DNA of 64,000 bases, taken from Candidatus Electrothrix aestuarii. Its GTDB lineage: Bacteria; Desulfobacterota; Desulfobulbia; Desulfobulbales; Desulfobulbaceae. The stretch is from the NCBI GenBank assembly GCA_032595685.2, contig CP159373.1, forward strand, positions 1-64,000, read 5' to 3'. The translations under genes and the position numbers were made by a program. The notes beneath the pieces are model-generated. The model saw nothing but the letters and a program-made list of their open reading frames with translations. It did not search any database and had not been told where the DNA came from. This document shows, in pieces, positions 52,825 to 61,797 of this stretch; position 1 is the stretch's first letter; each line of letters starts with the position of its first letter.

Positions 52825-53316
52825 CTATTGTTCTGGCATCAGTTCAGCCAAGGCTACCCATATTTCGTCACAGAGTCCAGGCCTATACACAGCCTGTTGA
52901 AAAGCAGGAAACTCCTCTTTATAGACAGCTAGCAGATCTTCTTTTTTATCAATGAGACAAGCCCGCATATTAGCAAGTCGATCGGCAGCCTTTACCACCA
53001 GAGCAATTTTCTTTTCTCCCGCCACCTGTGCCATCTTCCGGTAAGTTCGTTTTTTGCATTCCTTTCGATTCTTCCCGGGCTCATCAGTGAGCACCGCAAC
53101 GCAATCAGCAACCAGCAGGCCGAACTCTTTTGCGATCTCAGAAAGAGACACATCGGTATCCTCGACAACATCATGGAGATAGGCAATAACGACAGCTGTC
53201 TCTCCATATACCTGCACAAGTTCAGCCACAGCATCAAGGTGAACAATATACGGCTGTGTACCGTATTTCTGTTCACCATGATGCTGAAGGGCGAATACCC
53301 TGGCCTTATCTTTCAT
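52825..53316 (-). CDS. HD-domain (p)ppGpp hydrolase-like (MESH1/SpoT N-terminal type)
   Basis: 163 residues. PYIVHLDAVAELV (His26), AYLHDVVEDTDVSL (His48-Asp49, Glu-Asp) and VKAADRLANM are the metal-binding HD motifs of the RelA/SpoT hydrolase domain. No synthetase domain, as in small alarmone hydrolases. It could degrade (p)ppGpp or a similar nucleotide. Convergent with nothing; 11 bases upstream of the M28 peptidase gene, so the two are probably co-transcribed. Confidence 0.85.
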   Translation of the reverse strand: MKDKARVFALQHHGEQKYGTQPYIVHLDAVAELVQVYGETAVVIAYLHDVVEDTDVSLSEIAKEFGLLVADCVAVLTDEPGKNRKECKKRTYRKMAQVAGEKKIALVVKAADRLANMRACLIDKKEDLLAVYKEEFPAFQQAVYRPGLCDEIWVALAELMPEQ

Positions 53317-53342
53317 CTGGACAAAAAATTCCAGGTACTGCC

Positions 53343-54536
53343 TTAGGCCATTGCCTTTTTCGCCTTAGCTACAGCCCGCTTAAATCCCTCCGCAGCTGCG
53401 GAGATCACCTGTTCATCCACACAAAAGGCGAGCCGGATATGCCCCGGGGTACCGAATCCCCGTCCCGGCACGGCCAGGATTTTCTCTTCCAGCAGCAGCT
53501 TGCAAAATTCCACATCATCTGCAATAGGGGTTTTCGGAAAGAAATAGAAGGCGCCTTTGGGCATAATATATTCCAGGCCTGCCTCATCTAAGACCTCACA
53601 AAAGACCTTACGTCTTTGCTCGTAAATCGAGGTATCCACGCTTTCCTCCTGCAGATCGGCAATTGCCCGTTGCATCAGGGCTGGCGCATTAACAAAACCG
53701 AGGATACGATTCGCTAAGGTCATAGCATTCAACAGTTCACTTTTTTCATGCATCTCAGGATGGACAGCAATATAGCCGATACGTTCGCCCGGCAGGGAAA
53801 GGTCCTTGGAATAGGAAGAGACCACGATGGAGTTCGTAGTACTCGCCATGACAGAGGGAGCCTCAGCTCCATCATAAACAATCTCGCGATAGGGTTCGTC
53901 AGAGATCAGATAAATAGTGGTGCAAAAATTCTCTCCTGCCCTATCCAACAAGGTTCCCAGATGAGCCAAGACCTCGGCACTGTACATCTGCCCGGTCGGA
54001 TTATTAGGACTATTAATAAGGACAGCCTTGGTTTTTTCTGTTAAGGCTTCCTCAAGAGTAACAAGATCCGGCTGAAATTCATCGTCCGTGGGTACAATTT
54101 TAACCACCCCGCCGTGGTTATCCACGTAAAAATGATATTCAACAAAAAAGGGGCTCAGGACGACAACCTCATCACCGGGATCAAGGATGGATTTCATAAC
54201 CACGTTCAAGGCGCCTGCGGCCCCGCAAGTCATCAACACATCGCCCATGCCGATTTCCGCACCTTGTTCTCCAGACAAGCGGGCTGCTACAGCCTCCCGC
54301 ACAAAAGGATAACCGCCATTGGGCATATAGGCATGCATCCCTGGGGTATCGCCATCAGCCAGGTCGGCCAAAACCTCAAAGAACTTTTGGGGTGGTGGAA
54401 CATCCGGGTTACCGAGACTAAAATCGAACACATTTTCCGCGCCGTATTCTGCCTTCATCCTGGCCCCCTCTTCGAACATTTTCCGAATCCAGGACGAGCT
54501 ATCGGCAAACTTCTGCATTTTTTTTGCTACGGTCAT
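53343..54536 (-). CDS. PLP-dependent class I aminotransferase
   Basis: 397 residues. N-terminal FSLGNPDVPPP, the tyrosine and NPTGQMYS block (NSPNNPTGQ), and the PLP lysine in SSYSKDLSLPGERIGY. C-terminal RGFGTPGHIRLAF is the carboxylate-binding Arg region. AspC-like fold I; the amino donor and acceptor are not fixed by sequence. It starts with ATG and ends 26 bases before the HD-hydrolase gene. Confidence 0.92.
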   Translation of the reverse strand: MTVAKKMQKFADSSSWIRKMFEEGARMKAEYGAENVFDFSLGNPDVPPPQKFFEVLADLADGDTPGMHAYMPNGGYPFVREAVAARLSGEQGAEIGMGDVLMTCGAAGALNVVMKSILDPGDEVVVLSPFFVEYHFYVDNHGGVVKIVPTDDEFQPDLVTLEEALTEKTKAVLINSPNNPTGQMYSAEVLAHLGTLLDRAGENFCTTIYLISDEPYREIVYDGAEAPSVMASTTNSIVVSSYSKDLSLPGERIGYIAVHPEMHEKSELLNAMTLANRILGFVNAPALMQRAIADLQEESVDTSIYEQRRKVFCEVLDEAGLEYIMPKGAFYFFPKTPIADDVEFCKLLLEEKILAVPGRGFGTPGHIRLAFCVDEQVISAAAEGFKRAVAKAKKAMA

Positions 54537-55021
54537 TATTTCCTCTTTTTTGTACTTGGCTTCGAAGCAGAGAACAAGCTCTCCTCATCTTCGACAGAAT
54601 CTAGCTCACTCACCATGAAACGTCTCTGCTGACGACAAGCAGAAAAGGCATGTTCTGAACGCGCTTCAAAGGAGTATATGATACGATAAATCAACCTGAC
54701 CGAGCTAACTACACATTATACGAAAATGCAACTATGAATTCCTAAGCACAGAGAATCGCTTTCTCTTATTTTTCCATTATTCTTTTGAAAGATTGAGCAG
54801 TTCGAAAAAAGTAACATTCAGCAGGTAGCAAAGGCGGCACAAATTAGCCTCTTCTCAACCGAGGAAAGGAGCCTGAGAGGTGGCAAAAAATGCACAAGAA
54901 GAAAGGAAAGAAACACCGATGCGCTCGGCCATTAGAGCTAAAACCGAACGCATCAGAACCACAAGAACGTTTTGAATAAAAGAGAAAAGACTACAGGGTT
55001 ACACGTTTACCACATGAAACA
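54537..55021. other. intergenic region between aminotransferase and nifE
   Basis: 485 bp without a supported ORF. A stem of GATGCG-CGG and CCG-CGCATC at 54918-54954 lies past the end of nifE and may be a terminator hairpin without a clear T-run. Confidence 0.5.
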
Positions 55022-56389
55022 TCAGCCCTGATTCCTGGGCACAAAACGCCAGACCGGACTCATGACCGAGGAGTAGACCTCCTTAGCAAAATTCAACATC
55101 CCCTCAAACCCGGCCAAGGCTTCTTTGCGCTCATGGTTATGATCACAGAAGCCAATGCCCAGCTTATAGGCAATAGGACGCTCCTTCACACCACCGACAA
55201 AGATATCAACTCCTTTTTCTTTGAGAAAAGAGTTCAGCTCAAGTGGATTAGCGTCATCCACGATAACCGTGCCCGGATCAGTGATCGCTTCCAGCTCCCG
55301 ATAATCTTCCTCAGTACCGGTCTGCGAACCAACCATAACCACATCCATATCCACCAGACGGAAGGCTTTCACCAGGGAAAAGGCCTTGAATGAGCCGCCC
55401 ACATAAATAGCAGCCTTTTTTCCGGCCAGGGCCTTACGGTATTTCTCCAGTTTCGGCACCAACTCGCTCACCTTTTCCTGAACCAGGGCCTTGGTTCGCT
55501 CCATGATACGGTCGGACTCTGGATCATCCGGGTATTTTTTCTGAAAGAAACGGGCAATATCATAAAGGGCCTCAGACATATCCTCAATACCGAAATAGGA
55601 TACCCGTAAGGAAGGAACACCGTACTTTTCCTCCATCATATTGGCAAGCTGCATAGTGGAACCAGAACACTGCACCACGTTCAGACCCGCACCGTGTGCC
55701 CGACGAATATCATCCACCCGGCCATCTCCGGTGATATTAGCGACCACCTGGATACCCATCTTTTCATAATACTCACGAATCATCCAGATCTCACCAGCGA
55801 GATTGAAGTCGCCCAGGATATTCAGAGAGTATTTAGATATTCCTTCTGTCTCCCCAGTCCCGATAAGACGGAACATGGCATCACAGGCGGCCTGATACCC
55901 GGCCCGCTTATTTCCCTTAAAGCCTTCCGATTGCACAGGGATCACCGTAACGCCGGTTTCAGCTGTTACACTCTTACAGACTGCCTCAAGGTCATCGCCG
56001 ATAATACCGACAATGCAGGTAGAATAAACAAAGGCAGCCTTGGGCTGGTGACGCTCAATAAGCTCCATCAAAGCACGACGTAGTTTCTTTTCCCCACCAA
56101 AGATAACATCGGTCTCTTGAAGATCGGTGGAAAAAGAAAGGCGATGCAATTCGGGACCGGAAGACAGGGCACCCCGGATATCCCAGGTATAGACAGCGCA
56201 TCCGATAGGGCCATGTACTAAATGCAGGGCATCGGCAATAGGATACAAGACAACACGTGAGCCACAGAACACACAGGCCCGCTGACTGACCGCACCTGCC
56301 AGACTATCCTTATTACAAACAATATTAAAAGGGGCTTCCCCCTTGACATGAATCTGATTTTCTCGTTCTTTTAAAGCGACAGCTTCCAT
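55022..56389 (-). CDS. nifE: nitrogenase FeMo-cofactor scaffold protein NifE
   Basis: 455 residues. The NifD/NifE-type fold is seen in ACVFCGSRVVLYPIADALHL, HGPIGCAVYTWDIRGA, FVYSTCIVGIIGDDL and VQSEGFKGNKRAGYQAACDA. The Cys set and absence of the NifD alpha-subunit cofactor ligand pattern fit NifE, which with NifN builds the FeMo-cofactor precursor. A clear sigma-54 promoter lies upstream and GAGGAGC precedes the ATG. No nifN, nifD, nifK or other nif gene is in the window, so nifE is isolated here. Confidence 0.88.
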   Translation of the reverse strand: MEAVALKERENQIHVKGEAPFNIVCNKDSLAGAVSQRACVFCGSRVVLYPIADALHLVHGPIGCAVYTWDIRGALSSGPELHRLSFSTDLQETDVIFGGEKKLRRALMELIERHQPKAAFVYSTCIVGIIGDDLEAVCKSVTAETGVTVIPVQSEGFKGNKRAGYQAACDAMFRLIGTGETEGISKYSLNILGDFNLAGEIWMIREYYEKMGIQVVANITGDGRVDDIRRAHGAGLNVVQCSGSTMQLANMMEEKYGVPSLRVSYFGIEDMSEALYDIARFFQKKYPDDPESDRIMERTKALVQEKVSELVPKLEKYRKALAGKKAAIYVGGSFKAFSLVKAFRLVDMDVVMVGSQTGTEEDYRELEAITDPGTVIVDDANPLELNSFLKEKGVDIFVGGVKERPIAYKLGIGFCDHNHERKEALAGFEGMLNFAKEVYSSVMSPVWRFVPRNQG

Positions 56390-56430
56390 GATGCTCCTCA
56401 GATTATTTGGTAGTTGATATCGTTTATTAA

Positions 56431-56446
56431 TGCAATGACTGTGCCA
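56431..56446 (-). promoter_or_regulatory. nifE: sigma-54 promoter of nifE
   Basis: On the minus strand TGGCACAGTCATTGCA is a full match to TGGCAC-N5-TTGCA, ending about 42 bp before the nifE ATG. It implies RpoN plus an activator such as NifA. No clear NifA box (TGT-N10-ACA) was found in the next 200 bp. Confidence 0.9.
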
Positions 56447-57272
56447 TCCAAAAAATGCTACTTTTTAGGCTTGAGTTTCAATGCATTACCTAAAGGACAA
56501 AAATAAAAGACAGCCTTAACGACAAAACCCACCATCAATAAGTATACATTAAAGAGCATTCATCTACATTAAAGTCAAAATAAATACACTCCAACTTCTT
56601 TCTTGAAAGCATGTATTCCTTCCTGCTACACAATCAAAAGTACCCCCACCGACACCTTCCACTCAGCATCCCCCAAGGCTCTCAATCTCATCTGTCCACC
56701 AAGCTTCCATACAAAAACTTTCCTAACTCCACTCCGACTTTCGCCCAGACAAAACTCTTCATCAAGAGACCCAAAAAACCGAGAAGAAAAGACCTCATCT
56801 ATCACGCAAAAAACTCCATGATCAATCCCCACACACAAATTCTCACAAAATAGAAATACTTTTAAAGCAAATAACAAATACGTAAAAACAATGAAGCACA
56901 ACATATATTATAAGAGAAACAACTCCTCCCTAAAAACAACTCAGCGCCTTCCACACAAGGTCATATTTCTCTTCAAAAAGGTATGCCATGCACTTCCTCC
57001 ACCTCCTTTTTAAAGAAAAGTGCTTTCATTACAATAAAATGCATACAACTACAAAAAAAGTCAAACCTGTACATTTCCAACAACACACTAAAATAAAAGG
57101 CAAAACAAAAAGAAAAAACTACAAAAAACTACCACAAAACACCTCAATTTTAAAAAAATAAGGAGCTTTTCTTTTTCTCCGTTTAAAACTATTGACTAAT
57201 CTTTCCTAACGTGACACGATGATATTTTTTATCACATGAACCCATAATTCGTTTTTGTAAGGAGAGAATATT
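56447..57272. other. AT-rich divergent region between nifE and acs
   Basis: About 830 bp. Contains no ORF with a ribosome-binding site. AT-rich with many short A-runs. Contains a TTGACT hexamer at 57192 before acs. Nothing else is recognisable. Confidence 0.5.
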
Positions 57273-59255
57273 ATGGCTAAAAATGAAGACAAAATTGTAA
57301 GCCTACTTCAAGAAGGCGCGACCTTTGCTCCTCCAGTTGAGGGGCAGGATCAAGCCCACATTAAATCTCTGGATGAGTACAAAGCTGCCTATAAGCGCTC
57401 CATAGAAGATCCCGAAGGATTCTGGGCAGATCGTGCTGAAGAATTGGTTACTTGGGATAAAAAATGGGACAAAGTACTGGAATATGATTTCAGCAAGCCT
57501 GAAATCGAGTGGTTCAAGGGCGGCAAACTCAATATGTCCGTGAACTGTCTGGATCGTCACCTTACCAATGGACGCCGCAACAAGGCAGCTCTCATCTGGC
57601 AAGGTGAGCCGGAAGAGGATGTCAAGGTCTACACCTACCAGATGCTGCACACCGAGGTTTGCCGCTTCGCCAATGTTCTGAAAAAGAAAGGCGTTAAAAA
57701 AGGTGACCGCGTTTCCATCTATCTGCCGATGGTTCCAGAGCTATCCATTGCTCTGCTGGCATGCGCCCGTATCGGTGCGATTCACTCTGTTGTTTTTGCA
57801 GGTTTCTCGGCAGTGGCACTGCAAAGTCGTATCCAGGACTGTGAGGCAAAAGTCCTGATTACAGCTGATGCTGTTCTCCGCTCCGGTAAAGTTATTCCCC
57901 TGAAGCCCAATGCAGACAGCGCATTGAAAGAGTGCAGCTCTGTTGAAAGCTGCATCGTGGTTGAGCGTGCTGGTAACGACGTCACCATGCAGGAAGGTCG
58001 TGACAGCTGGTGGCACGAGGAAGTTACTGCTGGCGATATCAGCAGCGAATGCGAGCCTGAGTCTATGGATGCAGAAGACACCCTGTTTATCCTGTACACC
58101 TCTGGTTCTACCGGGACCCCCAAGGGTGTTGTTCACACCACTGGCGGTTACCTGACCTATGCTATGCATACCACCCAATGGGTTTTTGACCTCAAAGACG
58201 ACGATGTCTACTGGTGTACCGCTGATATCGGCTGGATTACCGGTCACTCTTACATTCTTTACGGACCGCTGGGACTGGGTGCTACCTCCTTGATGTTCGA
58301 GGGTGTCCCCTCTTACCCTGGACCAGATCGTTTTTGGAAGATCGTGGAGAAATTCAGAGTCAACATCTTCTACACCGCTCCGACCGTTATCCGTGCTCTG
58401 ATGCGTGAAGGTGAAGAGCCTGTCCAGCGCTACGACCTGTCCAGCCTCCGTATTCTTGGATCTGTTGGTGAGCCCATCAACCCAGAAGCATGGATGTGGT
58501 ACCATGTAAATATCGGTAAGGAAAAACTGCCCATCGTTGATACTTGGTGGCAGACTGAAACCGGTGGTATCATGATCTCCCCCCTGCCTTATGCAACCAC
58601 TCTCAAACCTGGCTCAGCGACCTACCCACTGCCTGGTATTGATGCGGCAATCTACGACGAAGACGGCAACGAGGCTGCACCCAATGAGGGTGGCCATCTG
58701 GTTATCCGTAAACCATGGCCGGGAATGCTGCGTGGTGTCTACAAGAATCCAGAACGATTCAAGAAGACCTATTTCAGCCGCTATGAAAACACCTACGACC
58801 CGGAAGACGGGGCACGTAAGGATGAGGACGGCTGTTTCTGGATCATGGGCCGTTTGGATGATGTTATCAACGTATCTGGCCATCGCCTGGGTACTGCTGA
58901 AATTGAGTCTGCTTTGGTTTCCCACGAAGCTGTTGCCGAAGCAGCAGTAGTTGGCATGCCACATCCGGTCAAAGGCCAGACCATCTTTGCCTATGTCACC
59001 CTGATGTCTTCTGTTGAGGAGTCTGATGAGCTGCTGGCAAAACTGCGTAAGCACGTTCGTGCAGAGATCGGTCCCATCGCCACCCCTGAGGTCATCATGT
59101 GGGCTCCGGGCCTGCCTAAGACCCGCTCCGGTAAGATTATGCGTCGTATCCTGCGTAAGATTGCTGCTGACGACTTTGATAACTTCGGTGACACCTCCAC
59201 CCTGGCTGATCCTTCAGTTGTGGATAACCTGGTTGAAGGCCGGAAAAGCATGTAA
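57273..59255 (+). CDS. acs: acetyl-CoA synthetase
   Basis: 660 residues. ANL P-loop [51 protein letters not shown] and the C-terminal acetylation-site motif [17 protein letters not shown]. Makes acetyl-CoA from acetate, ATP and CoA in the cytoplasm, either for assimilation or as part of acetate oxidation. AAGGAGAG precedes the ATG. Codons are strongly biased (CTG, GGT, CGT), which suggests high expression. It runs divergently from nifE. Confidence 0.96.
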   Translation: MAKNEDKIVSLLQEGATFAPPVEGQDQAHIKSLDEYKAAYKRSIEDPEGFWADRAEELVTWDKKWDKVLEYDFSKPEIEWFKGGKLNMSVNCLDRHLTNGRRNKAALIWQGEPEEDVKVYTYQMLHTEVCRFANVLKKKGVKKGDRVSIYLPMVPELSIALLACARIGAIHSVVFAGFSAVALQSRIQDCEAKVLITADAVLRSGKVIPLKPNADSALKECSSVESCIVVERAGNDVTMQEGRDSWWHEEVTAGDISSECEPESMDAEDTLFILYTSGSTGTPKGVVHTTGGYLTYAMHTTQWVFDLKDDDVYWCTADIGWITGHSYILYGPLGLGATSLMFEGVPSYPGPDRFWKIVEKFRVNIFYTAPTVIRALMREGEEPVQRYDLSSLRILGSVGEPINPEAWMWYHVNIGKEKLPIVDTWWQTETGGIMISPLPYATTLKPGSATYPLPGIDAAIYDEDGNEAAPNEGGHLVIRKPWPGMLRGVYKNPERFKKTYFSRYENTYDPEDGARKDEDGCFWIMGRLDDVINVSGHRLGTAEIESALVSHEAVAEAAVVGMPHPVKGQTIFAYVTLMSSVEESDELLAKLRKHVRAEIGPIATPEVIMWAPGLPKTRSGKIMRRILRKIAADDFDNFGDTSTLADPSVVDNLVEGRKSM

Positions 59256-59271
59256 TTTTTCGGTAAGCAAC

Positions 59272-59345
59272 TACGCATAAACTGCGCAGTTTATGCGTAC
59301 AGGTTGTGTCGTGTGAATGAGGAGTTCTTCAAGAGCTCCTCATTC
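59272..59345 (+). terminator. two stem-loops after acs
   Basis: TACGCATAAACT pairs with AGTTTATGCGTA (59272-59299), then GAATGAGGAG with CTCCTCATTC (59315-59345). Neither has a T-run; they may be stabilising hairpins. Confidence 0.6.
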
Positions 59346-59459
59346 GCATATAATTCGCACATCATCCATGATAAACCAGAAAAAGACCTTTCTTTAATAT
59401 CCTTCCAAAATCCTTCCTACCTTTCCTTCTTTCATCTTAACCTTCTTAAACGCATCCGC

Positions 59460-60872
59460 TCACCCGTATAATGCCTCCTGAAAAAAAGATTTGGCTTCCG
59501 GCGGAAGAGAAGTAAAGGTCACCAGAAATGTCGGCGGCGTATGCGAGCAGACCTCGGTTATCTTGGCATAGGTATTCTCTGTGCCACAACTGCGTTTTTC
59601 ATCCAGCACAGAAACTTTCAGGTTGGTTAAGGGCTGACAGATACACTCCGCTTCAATTTCAGCCTTGGCCTCGCCCAGCTTGACGATTTTCCCGGCATAT
59701 AACGTAGCCCCAACATGTTTTCCTTCCAGGAGGGTAAATTCTATAGGGATGGGGGGAGAAAGCATGGTCAACTCGCCCATCGACTTTTGCGGGAGAAAGA
59801 TATTAAAGTCACCACTAATACCGCTGACTTCATAGATGGTAATCGGATCTTTGACTCCTTTCGGCATAACCTCCTGCGCGTGTTTGATCCGCAGACAATC
59901 TCCACAAGCTTTGCGGGTATCATCGGAAATCAACACCTGCCCACCGACTGCGTAGGATTCTATGCGTGAAGTCAGGTTGACGTTGTGCCCGACAAGACCA
60001 TATTTGGTCCGTTTATGGGAACCCAGATTACCAACAATAACCTCTCCTGTATGAACCCCGATACCAATCTCAATTTCCGGGAATCCTTTTTCCCGGTTGC
60101 GTCTATTGACCTCCTCCATTGCCAACTGCATTTCCAATGCACAGGCCAATGCCCGTTGGGCATCGTCTTCACGCTGGATCGGCGCGCCGAACATCGCCAG
60201 TATTCCGTCGCCGAGAAACTCATCAATCGTACCCTGATAGCGAAGAATAATGTCGGTCATGGCATCAAAATACTGATTGAGCATGCTCACAACGTCTTCA
60301 GCTGACAGCCGCTCACAGATCGCCGTAAAGCCGAGTATATCCACCATCATGATGGTAACAACCTGCTGCACGCCTCCCAATTTCATACCATTGGGTGTCC
60401 CGAGAATTTCCTGGACAATTTCATCTGAAAGATAGCGGCCAAAGGTCTGCCGGATCAGCTGATTCGCCTCCTCCAGGTCAGCAAAAGCCTGCTGCAACTG
60501 CTGGGTCATGGAATTAAAAGCGGCAGAGAAGTCTCCCATAAAATCTATACGGTGCCTGAAATCACCTGTAGCGATCCGCTGTGTTTTCCAGGTAAGATGC
60601 CGCAAGCTGGCCTGAAGATTCTTCACAGACTGTAAGACCCGCATTTTTCCAGCCGGTGCCGCAGAGTCTAGCTCTCCCCGGGAAAGGGAATACATAAAAT
60701 CAGATAACCCATTGTATTCGTCAACGAATCTATTGAGATAGCTAACAACCTGGGCATATTCATCATCAGACTGGTCTGGAGGCAAAGGAATCGGATCAGG
60801 CTGCTCTCCTCGTAATATCCGATAAAAAACTTCTGAGATACTATCCAGCTGCGCTTCCTCTAATTTCAGCAT
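59460..60872 (-). CDS. class III adenylate/guanylate cyclase with HAMP-like and PilZ-like regions
   Basis: 470 residues. An N-terminal segment of unknown fold, a HAMP-like helix pair (about 95-145: RIATGDFRHRI...FNSMTQQL), the cyclase domain (about 170-345) with MMVDILGFTAI, FLGDGILAMFGAP, GIGVHTGEVIVGNLGS and VGHNVNLTSRIES, and a C-terminal beta domain (about 365-470) resembling PilZ. The metal Asp pair is present. No membrane helix, so it is cytosolic. It makes cAMP, more likely than cGMP. ATG 4 bases after a short upstream frame. Confidence 0.88.
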   Translation of the reverse strand: MLKLEEAQLDSISEVFYRILRGEQPDPIPLPPDQSDDEYAQVVSYLNRFVDEYNGLSDFMYSLSRGELDSAAPAGKMRVLQSVKNLQASLRHLTWKTQRIATGDFRHRIDFMGDFSAAFNSMTQQLQQAFADLEEANQLIRQTFGRYLSDEIVQEILGTPNGMKLGGVQQVVTIMMVDILGFTAICERLSAEDVVSMLNQYFDAMTDIILRYQGTIDEFLGDGILAMFGAPIQREDDAQRALACALEMQLAMEEVNRRNREKGFPEIEIGIGVHTGEVIVGNLGSHKRTKYGLVGHNVNLTSRIESYAVGGQVLISDDTRKACGDCLRIKHAQEVMPKGVKDPITIYEVSGISGDFNIFLPQKSMGELTMLSPPIPIEFTLLEGKHVGATLYAGKIVKLGEAKAEIEAECICQPLTNLKVSVLDEKRSCGTENTYAKITEVCSHTPPTFLVTFTSLPPEAKSFFQEALYG

Positions 60873-61168
60873 CTCTTATGCCTTCACTCCAAGGTCAAAA
60901 CGACAAACCCAGTCACCCAACATAGTTCGATCAAACCTTGCCTCGCTTCTTTCTGCCCTAAGCTCTTCCTTCAACATTCTGCTGCCTCTCAAAAAAGGGA
61001 GAAAGACAATGTACCCAGCTTGTCTTTTTCCATCCGTGTTTCGTATAGATTTTATCGCATCTTCCTTCCTATCCAATATCCAACGACTCCTTTTACAATG
61101 GATTATCCTGTTTTCCCAATCAAAAACTACATATAGAGAGTACAAGATCATCGTAAAAACAACCGTCC

Positions 61169-61522
61169 TTACTCCCTGGGCAAACTCTTTACTAAGTCTT
61201 CAAGACCGGACAAGCCATTAATTTCCTCTGTCGACAGCAGGACCTCCAGGTTCTTTGCATCCTCGTCCGTCTTCAGGATAACCGGATAGGAGTACGCCTT
61301 ATTCTCCCCATATTTTTCCTCAAACTCATCCTTATGGAGAAACTCCAACTCATGTTGGGTTGCCTCCCGGTATTTGCGCCACTCCTCCTTTTCACTAAAT
61401 ACACCATGCGTTAGCGAGCAGAGATTGCAGGAATAGGTATCGGGGCGGAGGATTTTATGCCCTATATCAAATAAGGCATTTATCTTGCCGCTGTCGGCAT
61501 TATAGACAAAGATGATCTTCAT
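61169..61522 (-). CDS. conserved small protein with CxxC motif
   Basis: 117 residues starting MKIIFVYNADSGKINALFDI, with TYSCNLCSLTHG and YSYPVILKT. I recall proteins with this VYNADSGK...CNLC arrangement from several phyla, but without a named function. Two cysteines in CNLC could bind metal or cycle redox. Single gene; two MITEs lie 40 bp upstream. Confidence 0.75.
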   Translation of the reverse strand: MKIIFVYNADSGKINALFDIGHKILRPDTYSCNLCSLTHGVFSEKEEWRKYREATQHELEFLHKDEFEEKYGENKAYSYPVILKTDEDAKNLEVLLSTEEINGLSGLEDLVKSLPRE

Positions 61523-61568
61523 AAGAGTACCTCGTGAAAAAAATTAACGCACATCACAGAAAAGCTAG

Positions 61569-61670
61569 TGCTTAGTAAAGTCTAAAATTTAGGGTTAAAC
61601 GTGTCGCCCCCGATTAGTCTTCGGGGCTTACCTTGAGACAACAACCCTAAAACTTAGCTATGACTGAGCA
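61569..61670. mobile_element. 102-bp MITE flanked by CTAG
   Basis: The termini TGCTTAGT and ACTGAGCA continue inward as inverted copies (AAATTTAGGGTT and AACCCTAAAAC). CTAG is on both sides (61565-61568, 61671-61674), a 4-bp target duplication. No ORF inside. Confidence 0.75.
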
Positions 61671-61674
61671 CTAG

Positions 61675-61776
61675 TACAGTGCGGCGCAAATTACCATGTA
61701 CTTTTGGGCTCTCCTTTTTAAGGATGACAAGGCATTGTGCCGCAAGAAAGATGTGCAAAACTTACGCCTAGCTGTA
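61675..61776. mobile_element. second 102-bp MITE sharing the CTAG target
   Basis: The termini TACAGTGCGGCGCAAATT and the complement of AACTTACGCCTAGCTGTA form an inverted pair; CTAG lies at 61671-61674 and 61777-61780. It abuts the previous MITE through one CTAG. Confidence 0.75.
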
Positions 61777-61797
61777 CTAGTCTGCGGAAGACATTCC

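Noticed and set aside
60876-61151. 91-codon minus-strand ORF ahead of the cyclase gene
   Set aside because: No convincing ribosome-binding site or family; only the last 33 codons look possible, and I cannot separate them from leader sequence.
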